NCBI RefSeq assembly: GCF_027571385.1
Contig: NZ_CP085636.1
Coordinates: 2,108,001-2,172,000, forward strand
Length of the DNA: 64,000 nt
Reading direction: 5' to 3'
Origin: Shewanella sp. MTB7
GTDB taxonomy: Bacteria; Pseudomonadota; Gammaproteobacteria; Enterobacterales; Shewanellaceae
The stretch's first letter is position 1, and the number at the start of each line of letters is the position of its first letter. The translations under genes and the position numbers were made by a program. Under the pieces are notes generated by a model, which searched no databases, had not been told where the DNA came from, and saw only the letters and a list, made by a program, of their open reading frames with translations. Shown in pieces: positions 36,436 through 44,447 of the stretch.

Positions 36436-37689
36436 ATGTGGAATAAAATTCGCAGCTCTTTGCCGCTGCAACTGGTCTTAGTTGCGGGCGTCGCTTGGTT
36501 ATTCGCTACCATGCTAATCTCTTTAGTTCAACCCAATGTCATCGCTGAAGTTGAACAGCAAGTCTGGTATCAGTTCTTAATGTTAGGTAAAACCGTATAT
36601 ATCGGATTGTTGAAGATGGTCGTAGGCGTCATGGTGATGCTGTCGTTAATCGAAGGGATCAGTAACATAGGTGCGATCGCTAAGCTTAAAACCTTAGGCG
36701 GGCGTACGTTAGCGTTTTACACCTTCACCACCATTATAGCGGTATGTCTTGGTTTGGGTGCGTCGCTACTGCTACCAGCTTGGGAACCACTAATCCAGGC
36801 AGTGCCTTTAGCTGAAGGCACCACTCTGATTGGTGAAGAGGCGGCAAGCAGTGGTGCCATAGCGACTAAGTTATTGAATATGGCACTAATAAATCCGGTT
36901 GCGGCCATCGCTGATGGAAACTTACTCGCTGTGGTGGTGTTCTCTATCATGTTGGGGATTTCACTATTAACCGCATTCCCTGAAAAGCACCCACTGTTCG
37001 AAGTAATAAGTGGCCTGAATAAGGGCATAAACACTATGATTGACGGAATAATTCGTCTATCACCTTTAGCCATTTTTGCTATTGTGCTTGAGTTTTCCCT
37101 TAAAGGTAGCACTGCTTTATTTAGTCAATTGGCCCTATTTTCGCTTTTAGTGTTTACACTAACGATGATCCATGGGCTGGTGGTGTTACCTAGTCTGGCA
37201 AAATTGTTTACAGGGATCAAAATAACCACGCTGTTTAAGGGCATTAGCGCTCCTCTAGCAATGGCCTTTGCAACCTCATCGAGTGCTGCAACCTTACCCT
37301 TGTCGATGCGAAGCGCTGAGGAGCTTGGCGTATCACCCACTACTAGCAGTATGGTATTGCCTTTGGGATCTGTGATGAATATGGACGGTACTGCGCTATT
37401 TGAGGGGGTGGCAGCTGTTTTTCTTGCTCAGCTATTTGGCATTGATCTGACAACAACTGGAATCGTGTTGATATTTATAATGGCAATGGTGTCTTCTATT
37501 GGCGCTCCAGGAATGCCATCTGGATCGATGTCGGGTATGCAGTTAGTGTTGTTGGCTGCAGGGATCCCTTTAGAAGCGATAGCAATTTTGCTCATTATTG
37601 AACGACCCCTAGATACATTTCGCACCGCTGTGAATGTTGAGGGTGACATCATAGCTGCTCTTGTTGTTGATAAATGGCAGCGAAGCTAA
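36436..37689 (+). CDS. Dicarboxylate/amino-acid:cation symporter (SDF family)
   Basis: The 417-residue membrane protein has the hallmark sequences of the GltP/DctA family: the serine-rich re-entrant loop MAFATSSSAATLPLSMRSAE, the NMDGTALFEG motif in helix 7, and the second loop SSIGAPGMPSGSMSG. It takes up glutamate, aspartate, serine/threonine or C4-dicarboxylates with Na+ or H+; the exact substrate is not readable by eye. It lies between two decayed integrase 3' ends and may therefore be cargo left by an older element. Confidence 0.88.
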   Translation: MWNKIRSSLPLQLVLVAGVAWLFATMLISLVQPNVIAEVEQQVWYQFLMLGKTVYIGLLKMVVGVMVMLSLIEGISNIGAIAKLKTLGGRTLAFYTFTTIIAVCLGLGASLLLPAWEPLIQAVPLAEGTTLIGEEAASSGAIATKLLNMALINPVAAIADGNLLAVVVFSIMLGISLLTAFPEKHPLFEVISGLNKGINTMIDGIIRLSPLAIFAIVLEFSLKGSTALFSQLALFSLLVFTLTMIHGLVVLPSLAKLFTGIKITTLFKGISAPLAMAFATSSSAATLPLSMRSAEELGVSPTTSSMVLPLGSVMNMDGTALFEGVAAVFLAQLFGIDLTTTGIVLIFIMAMVSSIGAPGMPSGSMSGMQLVLLAAGIPLEAIAILLIIERPLDTFRTAVNVEGDIIAALVVDKWQRS

Positions 37690-37732
37690 GGCATTGTTTG
37701 AATCTAATATTCTTCAAAAGAGGGTAAGAAAC

Positions 37733-38112
37733 AAAACGTCACTATCCATGACTTGAGGCGAACCATTGCTTGTTGGAGCGTCATGCGTGGTGGCACTCTT
37801 TACTTGATGATGCAAATTCCCAGTAAGCTATTAGGTCATAGCCATCTGTCGATATGTAGTGGTCAACCTTTTTTGGCCACGGTTTTATACGTAAGTCAGT
37901 ATTACTGCCAGTACTTATGATCATCTTGATATTGAACCTTCTTGTTGTACAAAGGGAGTAGGGTAGAGCTTGGGATCATCACGGCAGAACTGATGGGGTT
38001 AAATGTGACTGTGATTGTGAAAGAGTCGAAAGTGGATAAGCTACTGATTGTGTAAGTGCTGGTGTAAAAAGTAGATACAACAGCTCTCAGATGAGGAGAG
38101 GCGAGAGCTGTT
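37733..38112 (+). pseudogene. Decayed 3' part of a tyrosine integrase gene (scar 2)
   Basis: Translation from 37737 reads VTIHDLRRTIACWSVMRGG and then SKLLGHSHLSI, clearly matching residues about 344-377 of the intact integrase (VTIHDLRRTIASWSVMRGG). After a roughly 40-base insertion, ASTYDHLDIE resumes at about 37910, then GIITAELMGLN and a degenerate C terminus. In-frame stops and indels make it nonfunctional. It begins about 45 bases after the symporter stop and ends about 200 bases before the left attachment repeat. Confidence 0.85.
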
Positions 38113-38308
38113 TGATCAGGAAAAACATTGCCGCGAATGATGTAACTTGAGTTCAAATATTTAGGGATATTAATTATTCGAAAGATAGGAGGTAAAACAC
38201 AACACTAGCTAATGCGTGAAAGCTGAAAGTGCCATATATGAGGTCTAATTTGAAGACTAACTAGCAAAACAATAATCAATATTAGCGTGAATAAGCGCGT
38301 GGCACTTA

Positions 38309-38323
38309 TGGTCTCCCCACAGG
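38309..38323. repeat. Distal attachment-site repeat (att core)
   Basis: TGGTCTCCCCACAGG is identical to 49652-49666, which spans the 3' end of the tRNA-Arg gene. It marks the far end of the integrated element, 179 bases upstream of the integrase. Confidence 0.85.
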
Positions 38324-38449
38324 TGAGGTGTTTCGAGGTTAACCAAAATTTACCAAAATTAACGAATCTTTATTTATCAGTTAGTTATGTGGTTTTATGC
38401 GTTTTTGACATTAACCAAAATTACTGTAGATTGGTCTAAATTAACCCCA

Positions 38450-38471
38450 GTGGTGACACAGGGGTGACACA
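38450..38471 (+). repeat. Integrase arm-type repeat, left copy
   Basis: GGTGACACAG occurs twice in tandem here (with one extra G). The 22-base segment matches 49577-49598 at 20 positions in the same orientation. Such sites inside both ends of an element are typical integrase arm-binding sequences. Confidence 0.6.
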
Positions 38472-38501
38472 GGGAAGCGATAAAATTGAGGCTAAGTCAT
38501 T

Positions 38502-39818
38502 ATGACAAAACAAATACCTTTCACAAAACGTGCTTTAGAACTGCTCGAAAAGCCCGAAAAACGCTATAAAGTTCCCGATATTGGCCATAAAAGCTCCGTT
38601 AAAGGCCTTTTTATTGATGTTTTAGTATCGGGCAAAACTATTTTTCGCTTTCGTCGCAAGCACTTAGGTAGAGCCGTTACAATCTCCCTAGGAGACTTCC
38701 CCACGATCACCATAGAGAACGCTCGTAAATTAGCCTTAAAACATGCCGCAACAATGTCTCAAGGACTGAACCCCAACGAAGTAAAACGCGAGAAAAAACA
38801 ACTAGCTGATCGTGAACTTGCCTTGTCTATGACAGTGCAACAACTCTTCGATGTGTACGAAGTTGAGTTTCAGCTAAAGATTAAAACCAATGAGAGGCGG
38901 CCAAAATCCCTACGTGATATTCAATCTCTCTGGAAAGCCCATCTTCAATCTAGAGTCGCTCATCTGCAAGTTGGTGAACTAAGCCGTTTAGATGCTAATA
39001 ATCTGCTTAAAAAAATCCTCATTAGTAAGACTGTGCCAATTCGCAATAAATGCCTGTCGTTGATGAAGTCGATGTACAACGAACAAGAGCCTAATCCCTT
39101 TGCCAAGATCAAAAAGCTCGCAGGTGTAAAACGTGAACGTGTGCTCAGTAAGCTTGAAGTTAAAAACTTGCTCGAAGCCCTCAACTACGAAGATCAAATC
39201 TATCAAGACGTGATTAAGTTGTTATTGCTCACTGGCCAACGTAAAAGCTGTGTATTTGCCATGGAGTGGCGCGAGGTGGATCACGAGCGCGGTGTTTGGA
39301 TTATTCCAACCAGTAAGATGAAAGCTAAGCGGCCTCATGCTGTGCCATTAACCATTGAGGTGATGGATATCCTTAAACGCAGAAGTTCCGAAGCTGTGCA
39401 AGGTGAGAAATATGTTTTCCCCGCCAGCCGCACCGCAACAGGGCATATCACCGAAAAATCAGGCAAGGGAGGCTTTTGGTGGCGCATAACCGAAAGGGCG
39501 GGTCTGCGAAGCGAGGAGAAAGAGCTAAACGTCACCATTCATGATTTGAGGCGAACCATTGCCAGTTGGAGTGTCATGCGTGGCGGTAACATTCAGATGA
39601 CCAGCAAACTGCTAGGTCACAGTGATATCAGTATCACTGCCAGCACCTATGCTCACCTTGATATCGAACAGGTGAGGGCGGAGCTTGGGATCACCACGGC
39701 AGAACTGATGGGCTTGAATGTGGTTGAGTCTAAAGTTGATAAGCTAGTGAAAGAGATACAACAGCTCTCTGGAGAGGAAAGAAGAGAGCTAATGATTATT
39801 ATTGGAACATTGAATTAA
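38502..39818 (+). CDS. int: Tyrosine-type integrase of the tRNA-Arg element
   Basis: The 438-residue protein has the P4-like integrase layout: an N-terminal arm-binding domain (SVKGLFIDVLVSGKTIFRFRR, VTISLGDFPTITIENARKLA), a core-binding domain, then the catalytic domain. The catalytic set is R247 (LLLTGQRKS), H347-D-L-R350 (IHDLRRT), H373 (LLGHSDI) and nucleophile Y383 (STYAHLD). It should excise and integrate the element at the tRNA-Arg 3' end. It lies next to the distal repeat rather than beside the tRNA, the less common arrangement. Two decayed copies of its 3' end lie outside the element. Confidence 0.95.
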   Translation: MTKQIPFTKRALELLEKPEKRYKVPDIGHKSSVKGLFIDVLVSGKTIFRFRRKHLGRAVTISLGDFPTITIENARKLALKHAATMSQGLNPNEVKREKKQLADRELALSMTVQQLFDVYEVEFQLKIKTNERRPKSLRDIQSLWKAHLQSRVAHLQVGELSRLDANNLLKKILISKTVPIRNKCLSLMKSMYNEQEPNPFAKIKKLAGVKRERVLSKLEVKNLLEALNYEDQIYQDVIKLLLLTGQRKSCVFAMEWREVDHERGVWIIPTSKMKAKRPHAVPLTIEVMDILKRRSSEAVQGEKYVFPASRTATGHITEKSGKGGFWWRITERAGLRSEEKELNVTIHDLRRTIASWSVMRGGNIQMTSKLLGHSDISITASTYAHLDIEQVRAELGITTAELMGLNVVESKVDKLVKEIQQLSGEERRELMIIIGTLN

Positions 39819-39898
39819 TTTATTTGAATAGATAATCGATTTAAAATAATCAAAGGGATAGGGTATTTAAGTAAAGAAGTAAATATAGTCTTGATGAG

Positions 39899-39964
39899 TT
39901 GTGGGCTTCACAGCCAATATCGTGTGTGAAATCAGATTAAATCTGTATTCTATGAAGCCCACAA
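39899..39964 (-). ncRNA. Candidate DRT3-type non-coding RNA with ACACAC tract
   Basis: In the 155-base gap between the integrase and the second RT gene, TTGTGGGCTTCA (39899-39910) pairs perfectly with TGAAGCCCACAA (39953-39964) to give a 12-bp stem. On the RT strand the RNA reads: 5' arm, a small hairpin (CAGAT-TTA-ATCTG), then an unpaired tract holding CACACAC (39928-39922), then the 3' arm. No T run follows on either side, so it is not an ordinary terminator. From memory, the DRT3 system uses an ncRNA with an ACACAC template for poly(GT) synthesis by Drt3a. Position and content fit that role, but ends and expression are unknown. Confidence 0.6.
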
Positions 39965-39973
39965 ATTAATATA

Positions 39974-41956
39974 TCAGTTTCCGTATGGCGTTCTCAACTC
40001 TTTTTTCTGTAAAAGACGCTCGATTGGTGCATTTTTGCTCCAATCAATAAACCACATATTTTCAGAAGATTTTTTTTGAAAATCTTCAATGTCTAAAGTA
40101 TCAAAACACTTAAAATCATTTAAGGCTAATTTAGTTATTTTCGATTTAAATTTATTTGTTAAATATGGGGTGCTCATTGAATCAAAATACAAATGAGTAG
40201 ATTCTGAACTCGTATTTGTTTGTGGTGCAGTGATTTTAGTAACAATTATTTTTTTGAGCTTTTCTTTCACTGTGCGATAATTTTTGTCATTTCTTATATA
40301 GTATAATCCAACCATGATTCTGAAGTAATCACACTCATCGGTTTTCAGGCCGAGTATCGACTCTAGTGTTTCACTTGGAATTTTATAGTTTGGATCAATA
40401 TCTTTAAGGGCTATGATGAGATTTAGAAGTTCAACATGATGTTTTGAATCACTATTAAGAGTTATACTGATTGCTGAATTTGATTCGTCATACACCTTTT
40501 TTACAAACCTTTCACGCTGTTCTGGAGATAGTCTCTTAGATAATCGGTTAAGTATAATGACAATCTGACTTACTAAATAAGTGCTTCTTACTCTTAAGTC
40601 CATCGCATATACAAAAAATGACAGTTCAATAAGTATAAGTATAAATCTACATAATTTTTCAGATTGAGTATCGTCACTGAATTTAGACGAATATGCTTTG
40701 TCAATCTCAGCTGATTTTATTTTTATAAGAGTGAAAAAATAACCCGTTACACTACAGTAATCAACATTGCTATCATTAATAATACATTTCAGGTCTCTGA
40801 TTAAACGGTTTGAAATTAAGTTGTATCGATTTAAATTTAATGTAATAGATAGTATGTGGTGAGGGTCTTGCTCTTCACTTTCATCAGTGATAGGTGTTAA
40901 TTCTTCTTTGTCTGAAAATATATCAAAAAGTTGATTTAATTGACTCTGTATATTGATTTTTGCTGATGTTACAGAAGTTATGAATGGGACTGAAAATTCA
41001 ATACATTTCGACTCATTACAATATAGTTTGAATTTTTCAAGTTGATCTTTGATTATCTCGAAAGACTGTGTTTTTATTGCGCTATCATTATGGAAGAAGA
41101 AGTAATCATCTACATACCGTCTAAGTTCATAATCCTTACCTTCGATTATATCACATTCTTTCAATGCTGATTTAATGTTTAAATCAATCGACTGTAGAAT
41201 TATTTCAGCAAAAATCCTAGAGAACTCAGGACCTATAACTAATCCATGCATACGTCCAAAGTTACAACTTTCCATTAATTTTATGAACGTAGTATCAAAA
41301 TTATTAAATGACATTGAATTCTTTGCAAGAACTTCACCTCGGAGACTATTAGCTAACATATGTGTAGAAATAGAGTCAAAGCATTTGGCTATGTCAAATT
41401 TGAATAATTTTTGAAATTTCCTTTCAATTCTATGAAATTCATAATTATCGTAAAACTTATATAGGAAGTCATAGTTTTTATATTTGAAAAATGAACTTGC
41501 ATATTTTGGAGAGTCATTATCATTTGACAGGTCAACTCCTTCATCTTTAAAATCTTTGTGGGGTTCACTACATCCTTTTTCATAATAAATACTGGCGACT
41601 GAATGTGGAGATCTTAAACTGAAACTACTTCTAGAACATAGGTGTGTGATTAATAATTTATAATCGTTATATAGCTTTGTGAATTTAATTTGGTTTGAAG
41701 GATGTATTAAGTATAATTTCCTTGAAGATTTAGCGTTTCTATTTATCAGGTATTCAAAGGGTTTTGTATCATTGTCTAAGTTAAAGAAATATGAGTAAAT
41801 GACATTGCTGTCAATGATCCCATTCTTCATTGACTTATAAAACCCTTCATTGGTTAATATGAATGGGAGTTCATAAGGGAGTACATCGGTTAAGACTACT
41901 CTATTATAATCATTCTTTTTTATTGTTATGTATTTATTCTTTTTCATTACCAGCAC
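39974..41956 (-). CDS. Defence-associated reverse transcriptase, Drt3b-like
   Basis: The 660-residue protein has an RT palm in its middle: motif A FKFDIAKCFDSIS (D188), a motif B-like GLVIGPEFSRIFAEIIL (about residues 240-256), and motif C RRYVDDYFFF with Y281-V-D-D284. The long N terminus (180 residues) and a helical C terminus of about 330 residues have no recognised domain. In DRT3 systems two unlike RTs act together, and the longer one corresponds to Drt3b, reported to make an AC-repeat strand without a nucleic-acid template. It overlaps the upstream RT by 10 bases. Its DNA is clearly more AT-rich than the flanking chromosome, a sign of transfer. Confidence 0.8.
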   Translation of the reverse strand: MLVMKKNKYITIKKNDYNRVVLTDVLPYELPFILTNEGFYKSMKNGIIDSNVIYSYFFNLDNDTKPFEYLINRNAKSSRKLYLIHPSNQIKFTKLYNDYKLLITHLCSRSSFSLRSPHSVASIYYEKGCSEPHKDFKDEGVDLSNDNDSPKYASSFFKYKNYDFLYKFYDNYEFHRIERKFQKLFKFDIAKCFDSISTHMLANSLRGEVLAKNSMSFNNFDTTFIKLMESCNFGRMHGLVIGPEFSRIFAEIILQSIDLNIKSALKECDIIEGKDYELRRYVDDYFFFHNDSAIKTQSFEIIKDQLEKFKLYCNESKCIEFSVPFITSVTSAKINIQSQLNQLFDIFSDKEELTPITDESEEQDPHHILSITLNLNRYNLISNRLIRDLKCIINDSNVDYCSVTGYFFTLIKIKSAEIDKAYSSKFSDDTQSEKLCRFILILIELSFFVYAMDLRVRSTYLVSQIVIILNRLSKRLSPEQRERFVKKVYDESNSAISITLNSDSKHHVELLNLIIALKDIDPNYKIPSETLESILGLKTDECDYFRIMVGLYYIRNDKNYRTVKEKLKKIIVTKITAPQTNTSSESTHLYFDSMSTPYLTNKFKSKITKLALNDFKCFDTLDIEDFQKKSSENMWFIDWSKNAPIERLLQKKELRTPYGN

Positions 41957-43200
41957 TTACATATAGATTTGAATTGAGTTTCAGTGAAGTTGAAAAATAT
42001 CCTTTTCTCGAAACCACTTTTAAAGCAAAGAGAAGAAATATATCTTCTGTCTCTGATTGGGATTGATTTTACAATTTTACCTAGGTTTGAATTTCTTTTG
42101 CAAAAAACAGTGTTCCTTAAGAAAATATTTAAACTGGTAAGGTTCGAAAGATCATTTATTAATTTGTTGTTGTAATAAATACCTCCTTTCAATGTTCCCA
42201 TGTCTTCTGAATACTGTGATTTTTTTGAGTTGTCATTATGTAGACTATAGTTTCCAGTTAAAAATTCTATTCGATTTTTTAGTAATTCAATTTCACCTTC
42301 TTTAGATAAGTTGTTTTTTCCATATTTAAGAACGGCTTTTATTATTCTTGTTTTTATTTTATTAAGTTTATTTTTTGAAAGCCTGACTGCAACAAGCCTT
42401 CGTTGATCTTCTGATCTACTATTTAATGAATCCATTTCGTATTCATAACCAAGATAACTAATAATATTTTTTGTTTGTTGGCTATCTGTAATGTTATTTA
42501 AAACAACTTCTGAAGTCTTATTGTTAGACTGAAGTTTGTGTTCTGAGATAATTGGTTTTACCATAGATTTGAATTTTAAATTCAAATCTGGCGTTATTAT
42601 TATTATATCATCAACATATCTAGTATAAAAATATATCCTATCTAACTCTTTGATTCTTTTATCAATAACTTCCATGTATAGTTCAGAGAGAACTGAGCTG
42701 ATAGCTAGTCCTCTTGGAAGTCCTGTGAATTTTTTTGGTAAGCACTCTTTGATTTTATCAAGAAGCTCAACACCTTTATAAGATAATAAATTGTCGTTTT
42801 TAATTTTACTTATTAAATCTTCAAATGGAACGCTTTCGAAAAAATTCTTTATATCAACTCGTATAACCTTTAAGTGCGATCCATCTTCAAGGATTTTTAG
42901 TACTTGTTCTGATATATCTTCTCTGTTACTAAATTTTATTCGGTACAATCGTTTTAAGTTATAAGTAAGTTTTTTTAGTGCATAATAGTCACAGTCACTG
43001 TCAACAGAAAATATATTCCTTTTGTCTTTAGTGAATAATGTTAACGATTCAAAATTAAAATTATCATGTTGAATTTTTTTTGATATATTATCTAAGCTTT
43101 CTTTATACTCGTCAATATTCCTCCCTAACCTAAATTTAATTATTTCTTGTTTTCTAGTTAACTGTAATAATGATTTTGTATCGAAGGTTTGATTAAGCAT
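41947..43200 (-). CDS. Defence-associated reverse transcriptase, Drt3a-like
   Basis: The 417-residue protein is a compact RT: motif A VIRVDIKNFFESV (D116), motif B GLPRGLAISSVLSELYMEVID, motif C FYTRYVDDIIIIT (Y195-V-D-D198), and the thumb region LGYEYEMDS. It follows the SLATT gene by 13 bases and overlaps the larger RT gene. Short RT plus longer RT in this order is the DRT type 3 pattern (UG3 plus UG8 unknown-group RTs). Assignment to the a and b roles rests on order and length. Group II intron maturase or retron identity is unlikely, because no maturase domain, intron structure or msr-msd is seen. Confidence 0.82.
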   Translation of the reverse strand: MLNQTFDTKSLLQLTRKQEIIKFRLGRNIDEYKESLDNISKKIQHDNFNFESLTLFTKDKRNIFSVDSDCDYYALKKLTYNLKRLYRIKFSNREDISEQVLKILEDGSHLKVIRVDIKNFFESVPFEDLISKIKNDNLLSYKGVELLDKIKECLPKKFTGLPRGLAISSVLSELYMEVIDKRIKELDRIYFYTRYVDDIIIITPDLNLKFKSMVKPIISEHKLQSNNKTSEVVLNNITDSQQTKNIISYLGYEYEMDSLNSRSEDQRRLVAVRLSKNKLNKIKTRIIKAVLKYGKNNLSKEGEIELLKNRIEFLTGNYSLHNDNSKKSQYSEDMGTLKGGIYYNNKLINDLSNLTSLNIFLRNTVFCKRNSNLGKIVKSIPIRDRRYISSLCFKSGFEKRIFFNFTETQFKSICKCW

Positions 43201-43213
43201 TTTTAATCCAAAA

Positions 43214-43873
43214 TTATCGGGAGGCGTTAATGTAGTAGATTATTTGATGTGTGGTATTCATTGTTGTACATATAAAGTTGGTTTGATTGTACTTGAGTAG
43301 AATATAGGCGCATGAAGTTAAGTAGAATATAAATATTGCTAAGTAAGATGCAAATATGAAATGGTTTTTCATAAAGTTAAATATGTCGACGTAATATGTG
43401 TTTTTATTATCCTCTTCATTCTTCCTATCTGTTTTTCCATATTCAAATTCAAACTCTTCATGGTTAGTAGAGTTGGACTTTAATGTGTTGTAGTCAAATC
43501 TAATATCAGCTTCTAATGATGGGGTCATTGAACTATTGTTTAACTCTATTTCACTTACTAATTCATTTAATTTTTCAGCACTTTTCAACATCTCGGCAGA
43601 TTTTGATGAGTAATTAGATAAAGTAACAATTAGCGATAATGTAGCAATGAAAATTGATGATAGTATTTGATAAAGTTCAAATGAATTAGAGCTAATTACA
43701 CTTGTTGCAGAATACTTGTTTATTATTGAAATGAATATCAGTGAGAATGACGATGTTGTCAATGCAAATAAAGAGTATTTGTTTAGTTTTTTATATCTTC
43801 TAGCCGAAAAGAATCTTGCGTATGCCGTGTTTTTAATTCGCTTTCTAAGTTGTTCTACTTTTTCTGTGTTCAT
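43214..43873 (-). CDS. SLATT-domain membrane protein linked to the reverse transcriptases
   Basis: The 219-residue protein opens with a charged helix EQLRKRIKNTAYARFFSARRYKKLN, the common start of SLATT (SMODS and SLOG-associating two-TM effector) proteins. Two hydrophobic helices follow at about residues 33-50 and 66-87. A helix with SAEMLKSAEKLNELVSEIEL comes next, then an acidic linker, and a third hydrophobic segment at about 168-195. SLATT proteins are thought to form pores or act as membrane effectors in nucleotide-triggered defence, and one SLATT family (family 5 in my memory) is coupled to reverse transcriptases. It is the first gene of the RT operon and probably its effector or regulator. 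Confidence 0.75.
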   Translation of the reverse strand: MNTEKVEQLRKRIKNTAYARFFSARRYKKLNKYSLFALTTSSFSLIFISIINKYSATSVISSNSFELYQILSSIFIATLSLIVTLSNYSSKSAEMLKSAEKLNELVSEIELNNSSMTPSLEADIRFDYNTLKSNSTNHEEFEFEYGKTDRKNEEDNKNTYYVDIFNFMKNHFIFASYLAIFIFYLTSCAYILLKYNQTNFICTTMNTTHQIIYYINASR

Positions 43874-43956
43874 TTTTTAGCTCTGCTTTTAATTTGTTGT
43901 ATAACTATTTGTATTTCGTTATTTTTTGTTTGATATTTATAAACCTAACTTTTCAC

Positions 43957-44319
43957 CTATAGTTCACTGATATAAGCAATAATAGGCTTGTAGCTAAGAG
44001 AGGCATTACAGTACATGTTGAATAACTTTCTGCCTTTCTGGTTTAAGTTCCCCTTGCTCGACAGCTGCGTGCACAGTTCTGTGAACATGGTTTTGGCTAG
44101 TTGGGTGCATAGTGAAAACTGAGTAGCTTGCTGTTCAAGGTCGGAACAAACGCTCTTTGGTTTAATTTTCCAAAGTTGATGTTGGAAACGAATATTTGTG
44201 TCGTTATAGACAATGTTTTGGGTTGTAACAGTGGCATTGACTGAATCGATTATGTGATCCGCTATGTTATTGCTAGTTACTTGCAGATATGCTGCGATTA
44301 GCTGTGATAGTGGATCCAT
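43957..44319 (-). CDS. Hypothetical protein of the integrated element
   Basis: The 120-residue protein (MDPLSQLIAAYLQVTSNNIA...) has no signal peptide, membrane helix or motif I can name. It is rich in Gln, Asn and Leu and contains three cysteines. It lies 83 bases upstream of the SLATT gene and 128 bases downstream of the replication endonuclease gene, all on one strand, so it could be a late gene of the replication unit or the first gene of the defence cargo. Function unknown. Confidence 0.55.
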   Translation of the reverse strand: MDPLSQLIAAYLQVTSNNIADHIIDSVNATVTTQNIVYNDTNIRFQHQLWKIKPKSVCSDLEQQATQFSLCTQLAKTMFTELCTQLSSKGNLNQKGRKLFNMYCNASLSYKPIIAYISEL

Positions 44320-44447
44320 TACTCGTCCTTAAGTATATGTTTAACTGATATTTATCTTGATTGTGATAATACTTTGTTTTCGGCTAAATGAAAGTGTTCT
44401 AGACCTCTTTTCATCGTTACTGTCACACTTTAGTCGTTTCAGTACAG

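Larger units (their letters stand above)
37690..38501. other. Region between symporter and intact integrase
   Basis: The first half is integrase scar 2. The second half holds the left attachment repeat (38309-38323), three TTAACCAAAATT-like motifs (around 38338, 38410 and 38437) and a tandem GGTGACACAG repeat just before the integrase ATG. These are probable integrase or excisionase binding sites and the int promoter. No other gene is seen. Confidence 0.6.

Noticed and set aside
39899..39964. The hairpin between int and drt3b as an ordinary bidirectional terminator
   Set aside because: The loop is 42 bases long and there is no T run on either side. A weak terminator role between convergent genes cannot be fully excluded, so it is kept as a caveat.
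40000..43200. Retron or group II intron origin of the RTs
   Set aside because: There is no maturase or HNH domain, no intron domain V-like structure and no inverted msr-msd arrangement. Two unlike RTs in one operon fit DRT3 better.
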